A stretch of 26,036 bases of DNA from JAJPJX01 sp964568355 (GTDB lineage: Bacteria; Acidobacteriota; Terriglobia; Bryobacterales; Bryobacteraceae): contig CAZMRK010000443.1 in NCBI GenBank assembly GCA_964568355.1, forward strand, positions 1-26,036, given 5' to 3'. Below are positions 16,894 to 25,701 of the stretch, piece by piece (the stretch's first letter is position 1; each line of letters starts with the position of its first letter). Made by a program: the position numbers and the translations under genes. A model generated the notes under the pieces. It made no database searches. It had not been told where the DNA came from and saw only the letters and a program-made list of their open reading frames with translations.

Positions 16894-19800
16894 ATCGGAC
16901 AAACTGAAATTCGGCGGAGCCGTAAAGCGACTGCACAAAGGCGGCCCAGGCTGCTTTGGAACTGTCTGCGGGAACAGCGGATGCCGCCTCCGCCACCTCC
17001 GGCGCAGACTCGACCTCATCGTCCTGGACCAGATCATCTTCGCGGACAATGCCGGCCGTCATATTCTCGCTCGGACCGGGTTCGGGAGCGGTCTCCGCTT
17101 TGCCTATCGGGGCGGAGACGGGGTGCGACTGCTGCCACATGGCGGCGTAGCGGACCAGAAAGGCTTTCACTCTGCCGGTTTCCTCCGGACGTGGATCCCG
17201 CCCGAGCACCCGCTGGTACACTTCGCGGATCCGTGCGGCTTCGCTGTGAGACTTTCCGTCCAGCAGGCGTTCCGCCAGAATCAGGGACTGGCGGCGCACG
17301 AAGGGCGAGTTCAGCATGAACAAGGCCTGGGCGGGCACCGTTGTCGCGTCGCGCTGTCCCGTTACCAGCGTTTGCGTCACGGGATCGAAAGCTGCCAGCG
17401 CCCGCGGCGTCTCACCGCGCAGGAGCGGCAAATAGATACTGCGGTAGGGACTGCGGTCGGCCGAGGCCAGGATGGAGTGTACTACCGGGCCGTCGTCGCG
17501 AATCTCGATCATGCGCAAGGCCATGGACGGCGAGCCGGCCGGATGCCGCAGGTCAAGCCGGCCGGAGGAGGTCAGGATGCTGTCGCGAATCTCTTCCGTT
17601 TCCAGACGGCGAGGAGCATGCCGCCAGATCCATCGGTCGGCGGGATCGATGTCCCGATATCGGGCCGGGTAATCGGTGCCGAGGCGGTAAGCGCGCGTCA
17701 GGACGATCTGTCGTACCAGTTTCTTGGTGGACCAACCGTTCTGGATGAAATTCCGGCTGAGATAATCGAGGAGCGCCGCATTCGACGGTTGATCGCCGGT
17801 CGTCCCGAAGTTGTCCACGGTGGCGACAAGGCCGGCGCCGAAAAGGTGCTGCCATACGCGGTTCACATAGACCCGGGAAGTCAGCGGGTTTTCCGGGTTG
17901 GTGATCCACTGTGCCAGTTCCAGGCGGCCGCTGTGATCGGCCGGGACCTTCGGCACGTCGCCCGCTCGGATGAGCGAGAGGAAGCCGCGCGGCGCAACCG
18001 GCCCGTGGCGCTCCTCCACCCCTCGAATGCGCACACGGGTATCGGCAGCGACCCCGTCCCGCACGCAATGGATTCCATATCCGCGCTCTCCCCAGTCCGT
18101 GAGGAGCCGCAGGTCCTCCTGCCGGTGCCGGAAATCTCTCAGGATCTCCATGTTCTTTTTCTTTTCCGCCTTGCTTAGCGGAGTGCCCGGAGAAATTGCT
18201 TTGACGGCATCGGCCACCTTTTTGGCGCTTTCGACTTCCGCCTTCAGCTTCTCGATGCGCTCCTGAGGGATCGGCGGCGCCTGATCTTTCGTGCTCATGT
18301 AGCCAAGCAACTGGGGAGCATAGTATTGCAAGCCGGAGCCGCCCATTCGGCTGGTCAAGCCCGCTGCATCTACCGTGCTGGTGAAGATGCCGGCCAGCGC
18401 ATAGTATTCCGTGATCGGAATCGGATCAAATTTGTGATCGTGACACCGGGCGCAGGAAACGGTCAGGGCCATGGTGGCACGGGTCACGGTATCGATCTGA
18501 TCGTCGACATTGTCCATTTTGAAGCGGGCCTTGAAGCGCTGGTTCACATCCTTCGGTCCCAAAGCCAGAAAGCCGGTTGCAATGAGCAGGCGGTCGCGCT
18601 CGGATGGCGTGGCGGCCGGCAGCAGATCGCCGGCGATCTGCTCCTGAATGAACCGGTTGTAGGGAGTATCGCGATCGAACGCGTCAATGACGTAATCCCG
18701 GTAGCGCCAGGCATGCGGGTACGGCATGTTGCGGGAAGGACCGGAGGATTCCGCATAACGCGCCACGTCGAGCCAGTGGCGGCCCCACCGCTCGCCAAAT
18801 TGCGGCGAGGCGAGAAGGCGATCCACCAGTTGGCGATAGGCCTGGCCGGAGTGATTCGCTTCGAAAGCTTTCACCTCTTCCGGGGAAGGCGGGAGTCCGG
18901 TCAGGTCATAGCTTAAGCGGCGGACCAGCGTTGTTGGATCGGCATCCTTCACCGGCGCCAGCTTCTTTTCCTCCAGCCTGGCCAGGATGAAATGATCGAT
19001 CTCGGTTTGGGGCCAGGAAGGATCGGCTACTTTTGGAACGGGTGGGTTGGAAAGCGGCTGCCACGCCCAGTGGCGGGCTTTCAGCCGCTCATAAGTTGCT
19101 TTCACCCGCGCAGGCGAGTCAGCGAGCTTTTCAGTCTCGTCCGGCCAGGCCGCGCCGTTCCGGATCCATGTCTCCAGGGTCGCAATCTCTTCGCTGGGCA
19201 GCGGTTCCCGGCTCTCCTGCGGCATGCGCTTTTTCGGATCGGGCGACTTTATCCGTTTGATCAGAAGGCTCTTCTCGGGGTGGCCGGGAACAATGACCGG
19301 CCCTGAATTGCCGCCCGCGAAAATGCTGATTCCCACATCCACGCGCAGGCCGCCAGCCTCTTTGAAGGCATCCGAGTGGCAGTTGTAGCAGCGGTTCACA
19401 AAGATGGGGCGAACCTTTTTCTCGAAATAAGCCAACTGCTCGGGAGTCGCCGGACGGGGATACGCCGCCGTTCCGGCAGGAGCGGGCGGCTCCGCGGAAC
19501 CCTTTTGTGCCGACAGATCCGCGGCCGCGGGCCAGAAGGCTCCCTGCGCGATCCAGTTCCGGAGGCTTGCGATCTCGGTGGCGGACAGCGGCTCCCCGGC
19601 TCCCAGGGGCATGCGCTTTTGGGGATCATGCGACAGCACGCGTTCGAGCAGCAGGCTTTCGCCCGGCTTACCGGGCACGATCGCCGGTCCTGATTTCCCC
19701 CCTTTGAGCAGGGTTTCCCGGCTATCGACACTGAGCTCCCCCGAAGATCGGGTCTGGGCGGAATGACAGTCTGAGCAGCGATTTGCCAGAATCGGCCGGA

Positions 19801-19954
19801 CGCTTTTCTCAAAAAACGTGACCTGCCCGGCCGTCGGCGCCTGAGAGGGAGGAGCCGGAGCCGCCGGCGTAAACCATGCGAATAAAAGGACCCACAGTGT
19901 GCAAAACCATAACCCAGAACTGACGAGCCCACCTCGTTTAAGGGGTGTATTCAT
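16892..19954 (-). CDS. PSD1 (DUF1549/DUF1553) protein with two planctomycete-type cytochrome c domains
   Basis: A 1020-aa exported protein. A hydrophobic signal segment lies at about 11-33. Two tandem PSCyt1-like modules follow: residues about 47-142 with CSDCH (Cys60, Cys63, His64) and about 176-271 with CYNCH (Cys189, Cys192, His193). They are clearly related by duplication (FEKSVRPILANRC against FEKKVRPIFVNRC; RNWIAQGAFWP against ETWIRNGAAWP). The DUF1549 domain (about 315-525) contains WGRHWLDVARYAESSG and CARCHDHKFDPI (Cys501-His505), the family's third CxxCH. DUF1553 follows (about 660-930: NPLTSRVYVNRVWQHLFG, then QALFMLNSPFV). Near the C-terminus is a low-complexity acidic/alanine-rich stretch before a final AFVQSLYGSAEFQFVR. 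It forms an operon with the DUF1501 gene. A redox role is inferred from the heme motifs. AAGG, 5 nt upstream, supports the start. Confidence 0.92.
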   Translation of the reverse strand: MNTPLKRGGLVSSGLWFCTLWVLLFAWFTPAAPAPPSQAPTAGQVTFFEKSVRPILANRCSDCHSAQTRSSGELSVDSRETLLKGGKSGPAIVPGKPGESLLLERVLSHDPQKRMPLGAGEPLSATEIASLRNWIAQGAFWPAAADLSAQKGSAEPPAPAGTAAYPRPATPEQLAYFEKKVRPIFVNRCYNCHSDAFKEAGGLRVDVGISIFAGGNSGPVIVPGHPEKSLLIKRIKSPDPKKRMPQESREPLPSEEIATLETWIRNGAAWPDETEKLADSPARVKATYERLKARHWAWQPLSNPPVPKVADPSWPQTEIDHFILARLEEKKLAPVKDADPTTLVRRLSYDLTGLPPSPEEVKAFEANHSGQAYRQLVDRLLASPQFGERWGRHWLDVARYAESSGPSRNMPYPHAWRYRDYVIDAFDRDTPYNRFIQEQIAGDLLPAATPSERDRLLIATGFLALGPKDVNQRFKARFKMDNVDDQIDTVTRATMALTVSCARCHDHKFDPIPITEYYALAGIFTSTVDAAGLTSRMGGSGLQYYAPQLLGYMSTKDQAPPIPQERIEKLKAEVESAKKVADAVKAISPGTPLSKAEKKKNMEILRDFRHRQEDLRLLTDWGERGYGIHCVRDGVAADTRVRIRGVEERHGPVAPRGFLSLIRAGDVPKVPADHSGRLELAQWITNPENPLTSRVYVNRVWQHLFGAGLVATVDNFGTTGDQPSNAALLDYLSRNFIQNGWSTKKLVRQIVLTRAYRLGTDYPARYRDIDPADRWIWRHAPRRLETEEIRDSILTSSGRLDLRHPAGSPSMALRMIEIRDDGPVVHSILASADRSPYRSIYLPLLRGETPRALAAFDPVTQTLVTGQRDATTVPAQALFMLNSPFVRRQSLILAERLLDGKSHSEAARIREVYQRVLGRDPRPEETGRVKAFLVRYAAMWQQSHPVSAPIGKAETAPEPGPSENMTAGIVREDDLVQDDEVESAPEVAEAASAVPADSSKAAWAAFVQSLYGSAEFQFVR

Positions 19955-20013
19955 ACGAGCCTTACCCTACGCATCTCGACTCGACTCTTGGAATCGGCAA
20001 GTAAACTCTATTT

Positions 20014-20042
20014 AGTCTATCTATGAACTATATAATTGTCAA
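20014..20042 (-). promoter_or_regulatory. Promoter of the PSD1-DUF1501 operon
   Basis: On the minus strand TTGACA (20042-20037), 17-nt spacer, TAGACT (20019-20014). It sits in a markedly AT-rich stretch (about 20000-20050) of an otherwise GC-rich region, with repeated CTAT words. The ATG is about 60 nt downstream. Confidence 0.65.
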
Positions 20043-20105
20043 AAGAAAAAAGTGCTGACGGCTGAGGGCTTTGCGGAGAAAACCACACACCACAGGGGGG
20101 AAGGA

Positions 20106-20131
20106 GGGCACAGGCGCGAAGGCCTGTGCCC
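20106..20131 (-). terminator. Hairpin after TonB receptor 2
   Basis: GGGCACAGGC (20106-20115) pairs perfectly with GCCTGTGCCC (20122-20131), loop 6 nt, 14 nt past the receptor stop. On the minus strand it is followed by pyrimidine-rich sequence rather than a clean T-run, so terminator strength is uncertain. Confidence 0.55.
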
Positions 20132-20145
20132 CAAGGTCCTGGTTA

Positions 20146-23100
20146 CTAGAAGACCAACTTCAGGCTAGCTTGCATGGTGCGGTTACCGCTGGCATTGGTT
20201 ACCACGCCGAACTGATTATTGGCGAGGTCCAGACTCACCGGGTTGCTCCACGTCTTCAGGTTGAACAGATCGTAGATCTCCCAACGGAATGCCATATGGA
20301 ACCGCTCCTTGATGGGGAAGTTTCGGGTCACCGAGATGTTCTCCCGGAAACGGCCCGGCGAGCGGACTGCGCCAATAAAGCGCGGCGCGTTTCCAAACGG
20401 GTCGATGGTCGGATCGGTCCTGCCCTGGAACGGCGTGCGCAGCAGATAAACGTCCTTATCGGGATCGAACTTATCGCCGCTGATCGGTCCGCGCCAGTCA
20501 TAGGACAGCACATTCGGGCGTGCCGTGCCGGCACTCAGGTTGTTGGAATACCGGGTATCGGTCACACCCATGGGGTAGCCGCTTTGGCCGTACAGGAAGC
20601 CTGCCACGTTCCAGTTGCCCAGGACGTGGCCTGCGACGCCGCTGTTCACGAATTTCCGTCTGGGGCCGAACGGCAGGTCATAGGAGATCGTGATCTTCGC
20701 CATGCTGGGCAGGTCGAGGACCCCGTAGGACTTCTCCAGCCTGCGGTTCTCATTGTTCTGAGCCGAGCCGGCGCCCACGCCCGCACCCACCACGCCAGCA
20801 ATCCAGGGATCGGACGAGTCGGCGTCGGTCAGCAGCTTCGACCAGGTGTAGTCGGCCACCATGCTCAGACCGCCGGAGAAGCGCTTGGTCAGCTTGATAA
20901 TCAGCGCGTTGTACGTGGAGTTTCCGCTGTGATTCATCATGCCTCCCGTACTCACGCCGGTATACTGCGGCCACATCCGGAGCGCCTGGCCCAGAGTCGC
21001 GCGCGTTCCCAGCACCTGCTTGAAGCTGGGGAACGGCGGTGTAAAGCCCAGGGCCACCACGGCAGGATCGTCGATCTGTTTGTTGAGCAGTGTGCCAAGG
21101 CTGGCGTATTTCGATGGGATCTGCATGTAGTTGACACGATCCGACGCCAGGTGTGTCCCTTTGTTCCCCGTATACGTCACATCCAGCACGTAGTTGCCGG
21201 GCAGCACACGCGAGATGGCAACGTTCCAGCTATTGCTGCTGGGCAACTGGGCGACTTCGTCGGCACCGTACCAGGCGATCCCCTGGCCCACATTGAACGC
21301 CGGATTGATGAACGGGGGCGCCTGCCAGGCGGGGAAGCCCTGGTCCCAGTACAAGGCCGGGGTGACACCGTTATCCGGAGAAACCCAACTTGGGCTGGCG
21401 GTGAATCCCGCGTTGGAAGGCGTCAAACCGGGCGCCTTTTCGGAGGCATAGAAAATGCCGAAGCCACCGCGAAAGACGGTCTTGTCGTTGATCTGGTAAG
21501 CGAGGCCGAAGCGGGGTCCCCAACCCGTGGCGTTGTTCCAGAGGTTGCGCCTGCCTTCCCGACCGGTGCCGGACCCGAGGAACCGCAGCGCGCCCGGATA
21601 TCCATCAGCGCCCGGATTGCGCAGGGAGGGATCGAAGTACGACATCCGGTCATATTTCTCGTAAGCTCCGACGTTGATCTCATACCGCAGCCCGATATTC
21701 ATAGTCAGGCGCGACGTGATCTTCCAATCGTCCTGAGCGAAGAAGGCATGATACGGGAAGCGCAGCATGCCGGTACTCGGTACGTTGAAACCACCATTGT
21801 GAACGGCGCCGAGCAAAAAGCTGGCGAACGAGCTGCCGCTGTTGCCGCTGTTGTCGGTGGGGACCGCGGTTTCCAGGCGATGGAACTGCAGAGGGGAATC
21901 GCCCGGACCGCCGGCGGCGTTGTTGCGGTTGTTCGTATTCAGCATCAGCAATTGGAAGCTGTAGCCGAACTTGAAGCTGTGGCTGCCTTTGACCCAGGAC
22001 AGGTTTTCGTCCAGCCCGTAGACATTGTGGTATTCATCCCAGGCCTTGGTCGTATTCCAGCCCTGATAGTTGTCGGTGCTGAAAGTGACCCCGGGAAAAC
22101 TATAGTTGTAATACGGGTTATTGGGAATTGTGCCACCCAGTTTGTCGCCCCAGTTCTGACCGGAAGGAAAGGCAGTGATGTCGTGTTCGGGGTGCGTCAA
22201 CCGGTGGAATCCGATCGCGACGTTGTTGATGAGGGTCGGGCTGATCATGTGCGTGTCATTGACTCGGAACACGTTTCCGTAGTACTGATCGCCCTGGTAG
22301 AAGAGGCGGTTGGAGAGCGGGTAGGGAAGGGTGGTGCCACCCCAGTTCATCGGATCCGTCGGATTCGTGTCGTAGGCATTGTTGAAGTGCTCGCCGTTGC
22401 GCGACCACATGAACGAAAGACGGTTCTTGACGCCGAAGTTCTGATCCAACTTCAGCATGTGTGCATTTTCGATCCGCTTCCGGGCGCCGGTACCGGGAGT
22501 CGTATAGTTGCGCACCAGCCCGGACGCATTCGGAGCCGGCAAATACTTGGAGATGGCCTCGGACAAGCGGCTGATCCGGCTCCCCGGGATGACGTTTCCT
22601 GGGAACGGATCGCGCAGAAATCCGCCTTTTCCGTCGCTGCGGGTCGTAGTGGGGTCATAGATGGGGATCAGCCCGCCGGTGGAGTTCACCCACTCGGTGA
22701 AGTCTCCGTTGACCATTTTGGTGCTCGGCACGGTCATCTGGCTGGGGGCGATCGTTTCCGGGAACCGGTAACCCTCGTACGAAAAGAAGAAGAAGGTTCG
22801 GTTCCTGCCGTCATACAGCTTGGGGAGGAAGACCGGGCCACCGCCATTGGCGCCAAAATCGTTGCGGTGGTAGGTATTTTTGTTCCTTCCGAGCTTGTTA
22901 TTCAGCCAGCTATTGGCATCCAGCCGCTGGCTTTGATAGTAATCGAACGCCTGCCCGTGGAATTCGTTGGTGCCGGATTTGGTGGTCACTGAGACATTGC
23001 CACCACTGGCGCGGCTGTCCTCTGCTTTGAAGACCGCCGTGTCGATCCGGTATTCCTCGACAGCGTCGACGGGCGGCGTCAACCGGTTCATATAGCCGAC

Positions 23101-23724
23101 GTGGTTGCGCCATCCCATCTCGACCGAGAGGCCATCTACACTGACGTTCCAGTCATGCTGCTGGCCGCCGGCCACCTGGAAGTCGTCCCAGGCACTCTCG
23201 CCGTTGCCGCTCTTTACCTGCGGCAACATCATCATGATGCTGAATGCGTTGCGCATACCGCCACCGATGCCGGCGATGGCCAGCGGCACATCCTGCACCA
23301 GTTTCTGTTCCATGGTCGTGGAAACGTCGGTTGCCTCTGTCTTCAGGACCGCCGTTTCGGCCGTGACCTGGACTTTTTCGCTGACCAGGCCTACTTCGAG
23401 CACCACGTCGATGCGCGCGGTTTCACCGCTGGATAGTGGGATATTGGAACGAAGATAGTTCTTGAATCCTCTTTGTGTAACACTGATTTCGTAGCGGCCC
23501 ACGGGCAGGTTGATCAATACATAGTTTCCCGTACTGGAGGTCTGCGTCCGCGCCTCCGCCCCGGTCGCCATATTCCTGGCGACAACGGTTGCGTCTGGGA
23601 TGACAGCCTGGCTGCTGTCGGTTACCAAGCCCGTTACCGTTCCCATAGTGGTTTGCGCCGGAGCCACCCAAAAAGCCCCCAGTAGCAGTACCACCACGGC
23701 CCCGCAAAGATACCCACGAGGCAT
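20146..23724 (-). CDS. TonB-dependent receptor 2 (Oar-like, carboxypeptidase-regulatory-like domain)
   Basis: A 1192-aa outer-membrane receptor of the same type as receptor 1 but clearly divergent in sequence. The signal peptide is residues 1-23 (ending WVAPAQ). A carboxypeptidase-regulatory-like domain spans about 28-112 (TVTGLVTDSSQAVIPDATVV, then GNYVLINLPVGRYEISVTQ). The plug has VSVDGLSVEMGWRNHVGYMN and GGNVSVTTKSGTNEFHGQAF. The barrel contains FFFFSYEGYRFP and many aromatic strands and ends in phenylalanine (ASLKLVF). AAGGAG, 6 nt before the ATG at 23724, supports the start. It is divergent from the GH99-like gene (160 bp apart), suggesting that it takes up products of that enzyme (inference). 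No SusD, TonB or ExbB gene is nearby. The ligand is unknown. Confidence 0.93.
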   Translation of the reverse strand: MPRGYLCGAVVVLLLGAFWVAPAQTTMGTVTGLVTDSSQAVIPDATVVARNMATGAEARTQTSSTGNYVLINLPVGRYEISVTQRGFKNYLRSNIPLSSGETARIDVVLEVGLVSEKVQVTAETAVLKTEATDVSTTMEQKLVQDVPLAIAGIGGGMRNAFSIMMMLPQVKSGNGESAWDDFQVAGGQQHDWNVSVDGLSVEMGWRNHVGYMNRLTPPVDAVEEYRIDTAVFKAEDSRASGGNVSVTTKSGTNEFHGQAFDYYQSQRLDANSWLNNKLGRNKNTYHRNDFGANGGGPVFLPKLYDGRNRTFFFFSYEGYRFPETIAPSQMTVPSTKMVNGDFTEWVNSTGGLIPIYDPTTTRSDGKGGFLRDPFPGNVIPGSRISRLSEAISKYLPAPNASGLVRNYTTPGTGARKRIENAHMLKLDQNFGVKNRLSFMWSRNGEHFNNAYDTNPTDPMNWGGTTLPYPLSNRLFYQGDQYYGNVFRVNDTHMISPTLINNVAIGFHRLTHPEHDITAFPSGQNWGDKLGGTIPNNPYYNYSFPGVTFSTDNYQGWNTTKAWDEYHNVYGLDENLSWVKGSHSFKFGYSFQLLMLNTNNRNNAAGGPGDSPLQFHRLETAVPTDNSGNSGSSFASFLLGAVHNGGFNVPSTGMLRFPYHAFFAQDDWKITSRLTMNIGLRYEINVGAYEKYDRMSYFDPSLRNPGADGYPGALRFLGSGTGREGRRNLWNNATGWGPRFGLAYQINDKTVFRGGFGIFYASEKAPGLTPSNAGFTASPSWVSPDNGVTPALYWDQGFPAWQAPPFINPAFNVGQGIAWYGADEVAQLPSSNSWNVAISRVLPGNYVLDVTYTGNKGTHLASDRVNYMQIPSKYASLGTLLNKQIDDPAVVALGFTPPFPSFKQVLGTRATLGQALRMWPQYTGVSTGGMMNHSGNSTYNALIIKLTKRFSGGLSMVADYTWSKLLTDADSSDPWIAGVVGAGVGAGSAQNNENRRLEKSYGVLDLPSMAKITISYDLPFGPRRKFVNSGVAGHVLGNWNVAGFLYGQSGYPMGVTDTRYSNNLSAGTARPNVLSYDWRGPISGDKFDPDKDVYLLRTPFQGRTDPTIDPFGNAPRFIGAVRSPGRFRENISVTRNFPIKERFHMAFRWEIYDLFNLKTWSNPVSLDLANNQFGVVTNASGNRTMQASLKLVF

Positions 23725-23804
23725 AACTCACTCCTTGTTGGGAAAAAAGTAACACTATCTGCCGCCGAATACAAGGTATTTCAGATCTGCTTTACTGGTG
23801 GGGC

Positions 23805-23831
23805 TTGACTTCGCCCACCGCCGAAGATAAA
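23805..23831 (+). promoter_or_regulatory. Promoter of the GH99-like gene
   Basis: TTGACT (23805-23810) followed by GATAAA (23826-23831, 15-nt spacer) or TAAAAG (23828-23833, 17-nt spacer). About 50 nt downstream is AGGAG (23873-23877), 7 nt before the ATG at 23885. Confidence 0.5.
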
Positions 23832-23884
23832 AGAAGAGCGGAATTGCTTCTTGAGGCGTTTTAGCCTTGTGAAGGAGAAATGTC

Positions 23885-24967
23885 ATGAAGCGTCTGAATT
23901 GGCGGTGGTTAGGCAAAGCAGCCGGCGTCGCCGGCGCGGCCCTTATGCTCGCCTTGGCCTTGACGAGCGGGACGGCGATCGCCCGATCGGAGAGTCAATG
24001 GGTGAATACGCCCAAGCAGGCGCTGGCCTTCTACTACGGCTGGTACGGCAATCCGGAGGTCAGCGGAAGTTGGCATCACTGGAAAAACGTTGATGTCCAA
24101 AAGAAGCACATCGACGAATCCACACATTATCCGGCTTTGGGTCCTTATGACAGCCATGATCCCAAGGTGGTGGATACGCACTGCCGGCAGGCCAAGAACG
24201 CCGGGTTGACGGGTTTTATTGTGAGCTGGTGGGCCAAGGGTGACTTCCACGACAAAGGGATTCCCCTTATGCTGGACACGGCTCAGAAGTACGGGCTGAA
24301 AGTCACGGTCTATTACGAAACGGTGCCGCCGCGAGGTAATCCTACCGTGGACGGCGCTGTCGGCGACCTGATTTACATCATGAACAGCTATGCCCGGCAT
24401 CCAGCCTGGCTAAAAGTAAAGGGTAAACCAGTTATCTTCCTTTACGGACGGGCGGTCGGGGAACTCAAGTTGGAAGGATGGCAGCAGGTGATCGACCGGT
24501 TCACGGCGAAGTACCCGGGTGGCGCCGTGTTCATCGGAGACGAGATCTCGCCGGAAGCGGCACGCATTTTTGACGGCATCCATACCTACAACCCCACTGG
24601 CCTGACGAAGGGCAAGTCTTTGGAGGAGATCCGGACGTGGGCCAGGGCGACGTTTCCGGACTGGGTTAAGACCGCCGGCCCCGGCCGTATCGCTTGCGTT
24701 ACGATCATCCCGGGTTACGACGACTCCGTCCAGCCGTCCCGCAAACCGCCGCGCCCCATTACAGAACGCTACAACGGCGAGACATACAAGGTGATGTGGG
24801 AAGAAGCGATCGCGGCGAATCCGGACTGGGTGATCGTGACCAGTTGGAACGAGTGGCACGAGGGCAGCGAGATCGAGCCATCGGCCGAACTCGGCAACCA
24901 GGATCTGGAAACCACCAGACGGTTCACGCGCAAATTCCTGTCGCTGAAGCCGCGCAGCACCACCTGA
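23885..24967 (+). CDS. GH99-like glycoside hydrolase (endo-alpha-mannosidase family)
   Basis: A 360-aa exported (beta/alpha)8-barrel enzyme of the GH99/GH71-like group. Residues 10-34 form a signal peptide or membrane anchor. Family blocks follow in order: ALAFYYGWYGNP (47-57), HYPALGPYDSHDP (81-93), GFIVSWWAKG (110-119), KVTVYYE (139-145), GKPVIFLYGR (180-189), IIPGYDD (274-280) and TSWNEWHEGSEIEPS (319-333). The last carries Glu323 and Glu326, which align with the two catalytic glutamates of GH99 endo-mannosidases/endo-mannanases. Substrates in the family are internal alpha-1,2-linked mannosides (N-glycan or fungal mannan); the one here is inferred only. AGGAG at 23873-23877 supports the start. 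The divergent TonB receptor 2 suggests a hydrolase-importer pair. Confidence 0.87.
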   Translation: MKRLNWRWLGKAAGVAGAALMLALALTSGTAIARSESQWVNTPKQALAFYYGWYGNPEVSGSWHHWKNVDVQKKHIDESTHYPALGPYDSHDPKVVDTHCRQAKNAGLTGFIVSWWAKGDFHDKGIPLMLDTAQKYGLKVTVYYETVPPRGNPTVDGAVGDLIYIMNSYARHPAWLKVKGKPVIFLYGRAVGELKLEGWQQVIDRFTAKYPGGAVFIGDEISPEAARIFDGIHTYNPTGLTKGKSLEEIRTWARATFPDWVKTAGPGRIACVTIIPGYDDSVQPSRKPPRPITERYNGETYKVMWEEAIAANPDWVIVTSWNEWHEGSEIEPSAELGNQDLETTRRFTRKFLSLKPRSTT

Positions 24968-25245
24968 CGGGACGATAAAGTCGAATGCCGGAAGCGCCGG
25001 GCACTTATGCAAGCCGGTTGCAACACTTCGTGGATAAAGCCATAACTCGCCGCTATCCGGTATGAAACGACGCTGCAAACCGTGCGCCGGTTCAAACCGG
25101 CGCGCAGGCTGAAACCTGCCCCACTTTGTCACACAGCAGCACTAGTTGGGGACCGGATGATTTCGTTTGTCCGCTTGCTTACGCGCGCGGCTCGGTTCCG
25201 GCACTGAACCACAAGCGGAAAGGGATAGATTTTGCGGTCGCAGCA
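24968..25245. other. Intergenic region with tandem hairpins and a dispersed repeat
   Basis: No gene is supported in these 278 bp. Two abutting hairpins occupy 25084-25119, and repeat copy 3 starts at about 25136. From 24968 to 25080 I see nothing that can be named. Confidence 0.5.
25084..25119. repeat. Two abutting palindromes, REP-like
   Basis: GCGCCGGTT (25084-25092) and AACCGGCGC (25095-25103) are exact complements around a 2-nt centre. GCAGG (25104-25108) and CCTGC (25115-25119) follow without a gap. The layout resembles bacterial REP-type extragenic palindromes; only one copy is seen in this window. Confidence 0.5.
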
Positions 25246-25253
25246 CTAGTTGG
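25136..25253. repeat. Dispersed repeat element, copy 3, with 14-nt flanking direct repeat
   Basis: The core from GACCG (25151-25155) to CGGTC (25235-25239) is 89 nt and 93% identical to copy 2. The internal inverted repeat TCCGCTTG (25170-25177)/CAAGCGGA (25212-25219) is kept. GCAGCACTAGTTGG occurs on both sides, at 25136-25149 and 25240-25253, an exact 14-nt direct repeat. The right repeat contains the stop codon of the DUF4920 gene. Confidence 0.85.
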
Positions 25254-25695
25254 TGAGTACGGCGCCGGCCGCTTCGATCTGATAGTAGACGAACGGAGCT
25301 TTGACCGATTTGGGATCGAAGGGGCGTCCCGCATCTTCGGCTGTGTGCTTTGCCATGGCAACCGCCTGCTCTTGTGTCAATTCATACTTGGCGAGTTTGC
25401 CCTCGGCGATCACGGAGCGGCCGGGCGCATCCTTGGGAAATGAAACCTCGCCGTCGCGCACCTGGATGCGAATCATGGACTTCTTCCCGTCCGTGATCAT
25501 GATCCAGCAGCCCATTACCTGGCAGACTTCTGTGATCTTGCCTTTCACCTGGAGCGTTTTGCCCAAATAGGCATCTGGTTTCGCCAGCAGGTCGGCGAGT
25601 GCCACATCGCGAGTTTGTGCAAACGGCTTGCCAAGCTTCAACTCGCCCGCGTGCAGAAGAGCGGCGGTCAGGACGATCCACAATCCCTTTCTCAT
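25246..25695 (-). CDS. Small exported DUF4920 protein
   Basis: A 149-aa protein with a signal peptide (residues 1-16, ending LLHAG). The DUF4920 core is DAYLGKTLQVKGKITEVCQVMGCWIMI (about 41-67) with the conserved Cys58 and Cys63. An OB-fold-like segment ISFPKD-type follows (VSFPKDAPGRSVIAEGKL). The two cysteines suggest a disulfide or metal site; function is unknown. The start is the ATG at 25695, which lies exactly 6 nt after an extended -10 (TGC-TATGAT), so the mRNA should be leaderless; no Shine-Dalgarno is present. The last codons and the TAG stop lie within the 14-nt direct repeat bordering repeat copy 3, so the C-terminus may have been shaped by that element. Confidence 0.82.
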   Translation of the reverse strand: MRKGLWIVLTAALLHAGELKLGKPFAQTRDVALADLLAKPDAYLGKTLQVKGKITEVCQVMGCWIMITDGKKSMIRIQVRDGEVSFPKDAPGRSVIAEGKLAKYELTQEQAVAMAKHTAEDAGRPFDPKSVKAPFVYYQIEAAGAVLTN

Positions 25696-25701
25696 GGGTC
25701 G

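Noticed and set aside
20071..22992. A 973-codon open frame on the plus strand opposite TonB receptor 2
   Set aside because: It is antisense to a well-supported receptor gene, shows no recognisable domain, and such mirror frames are common in GC-rich genes.
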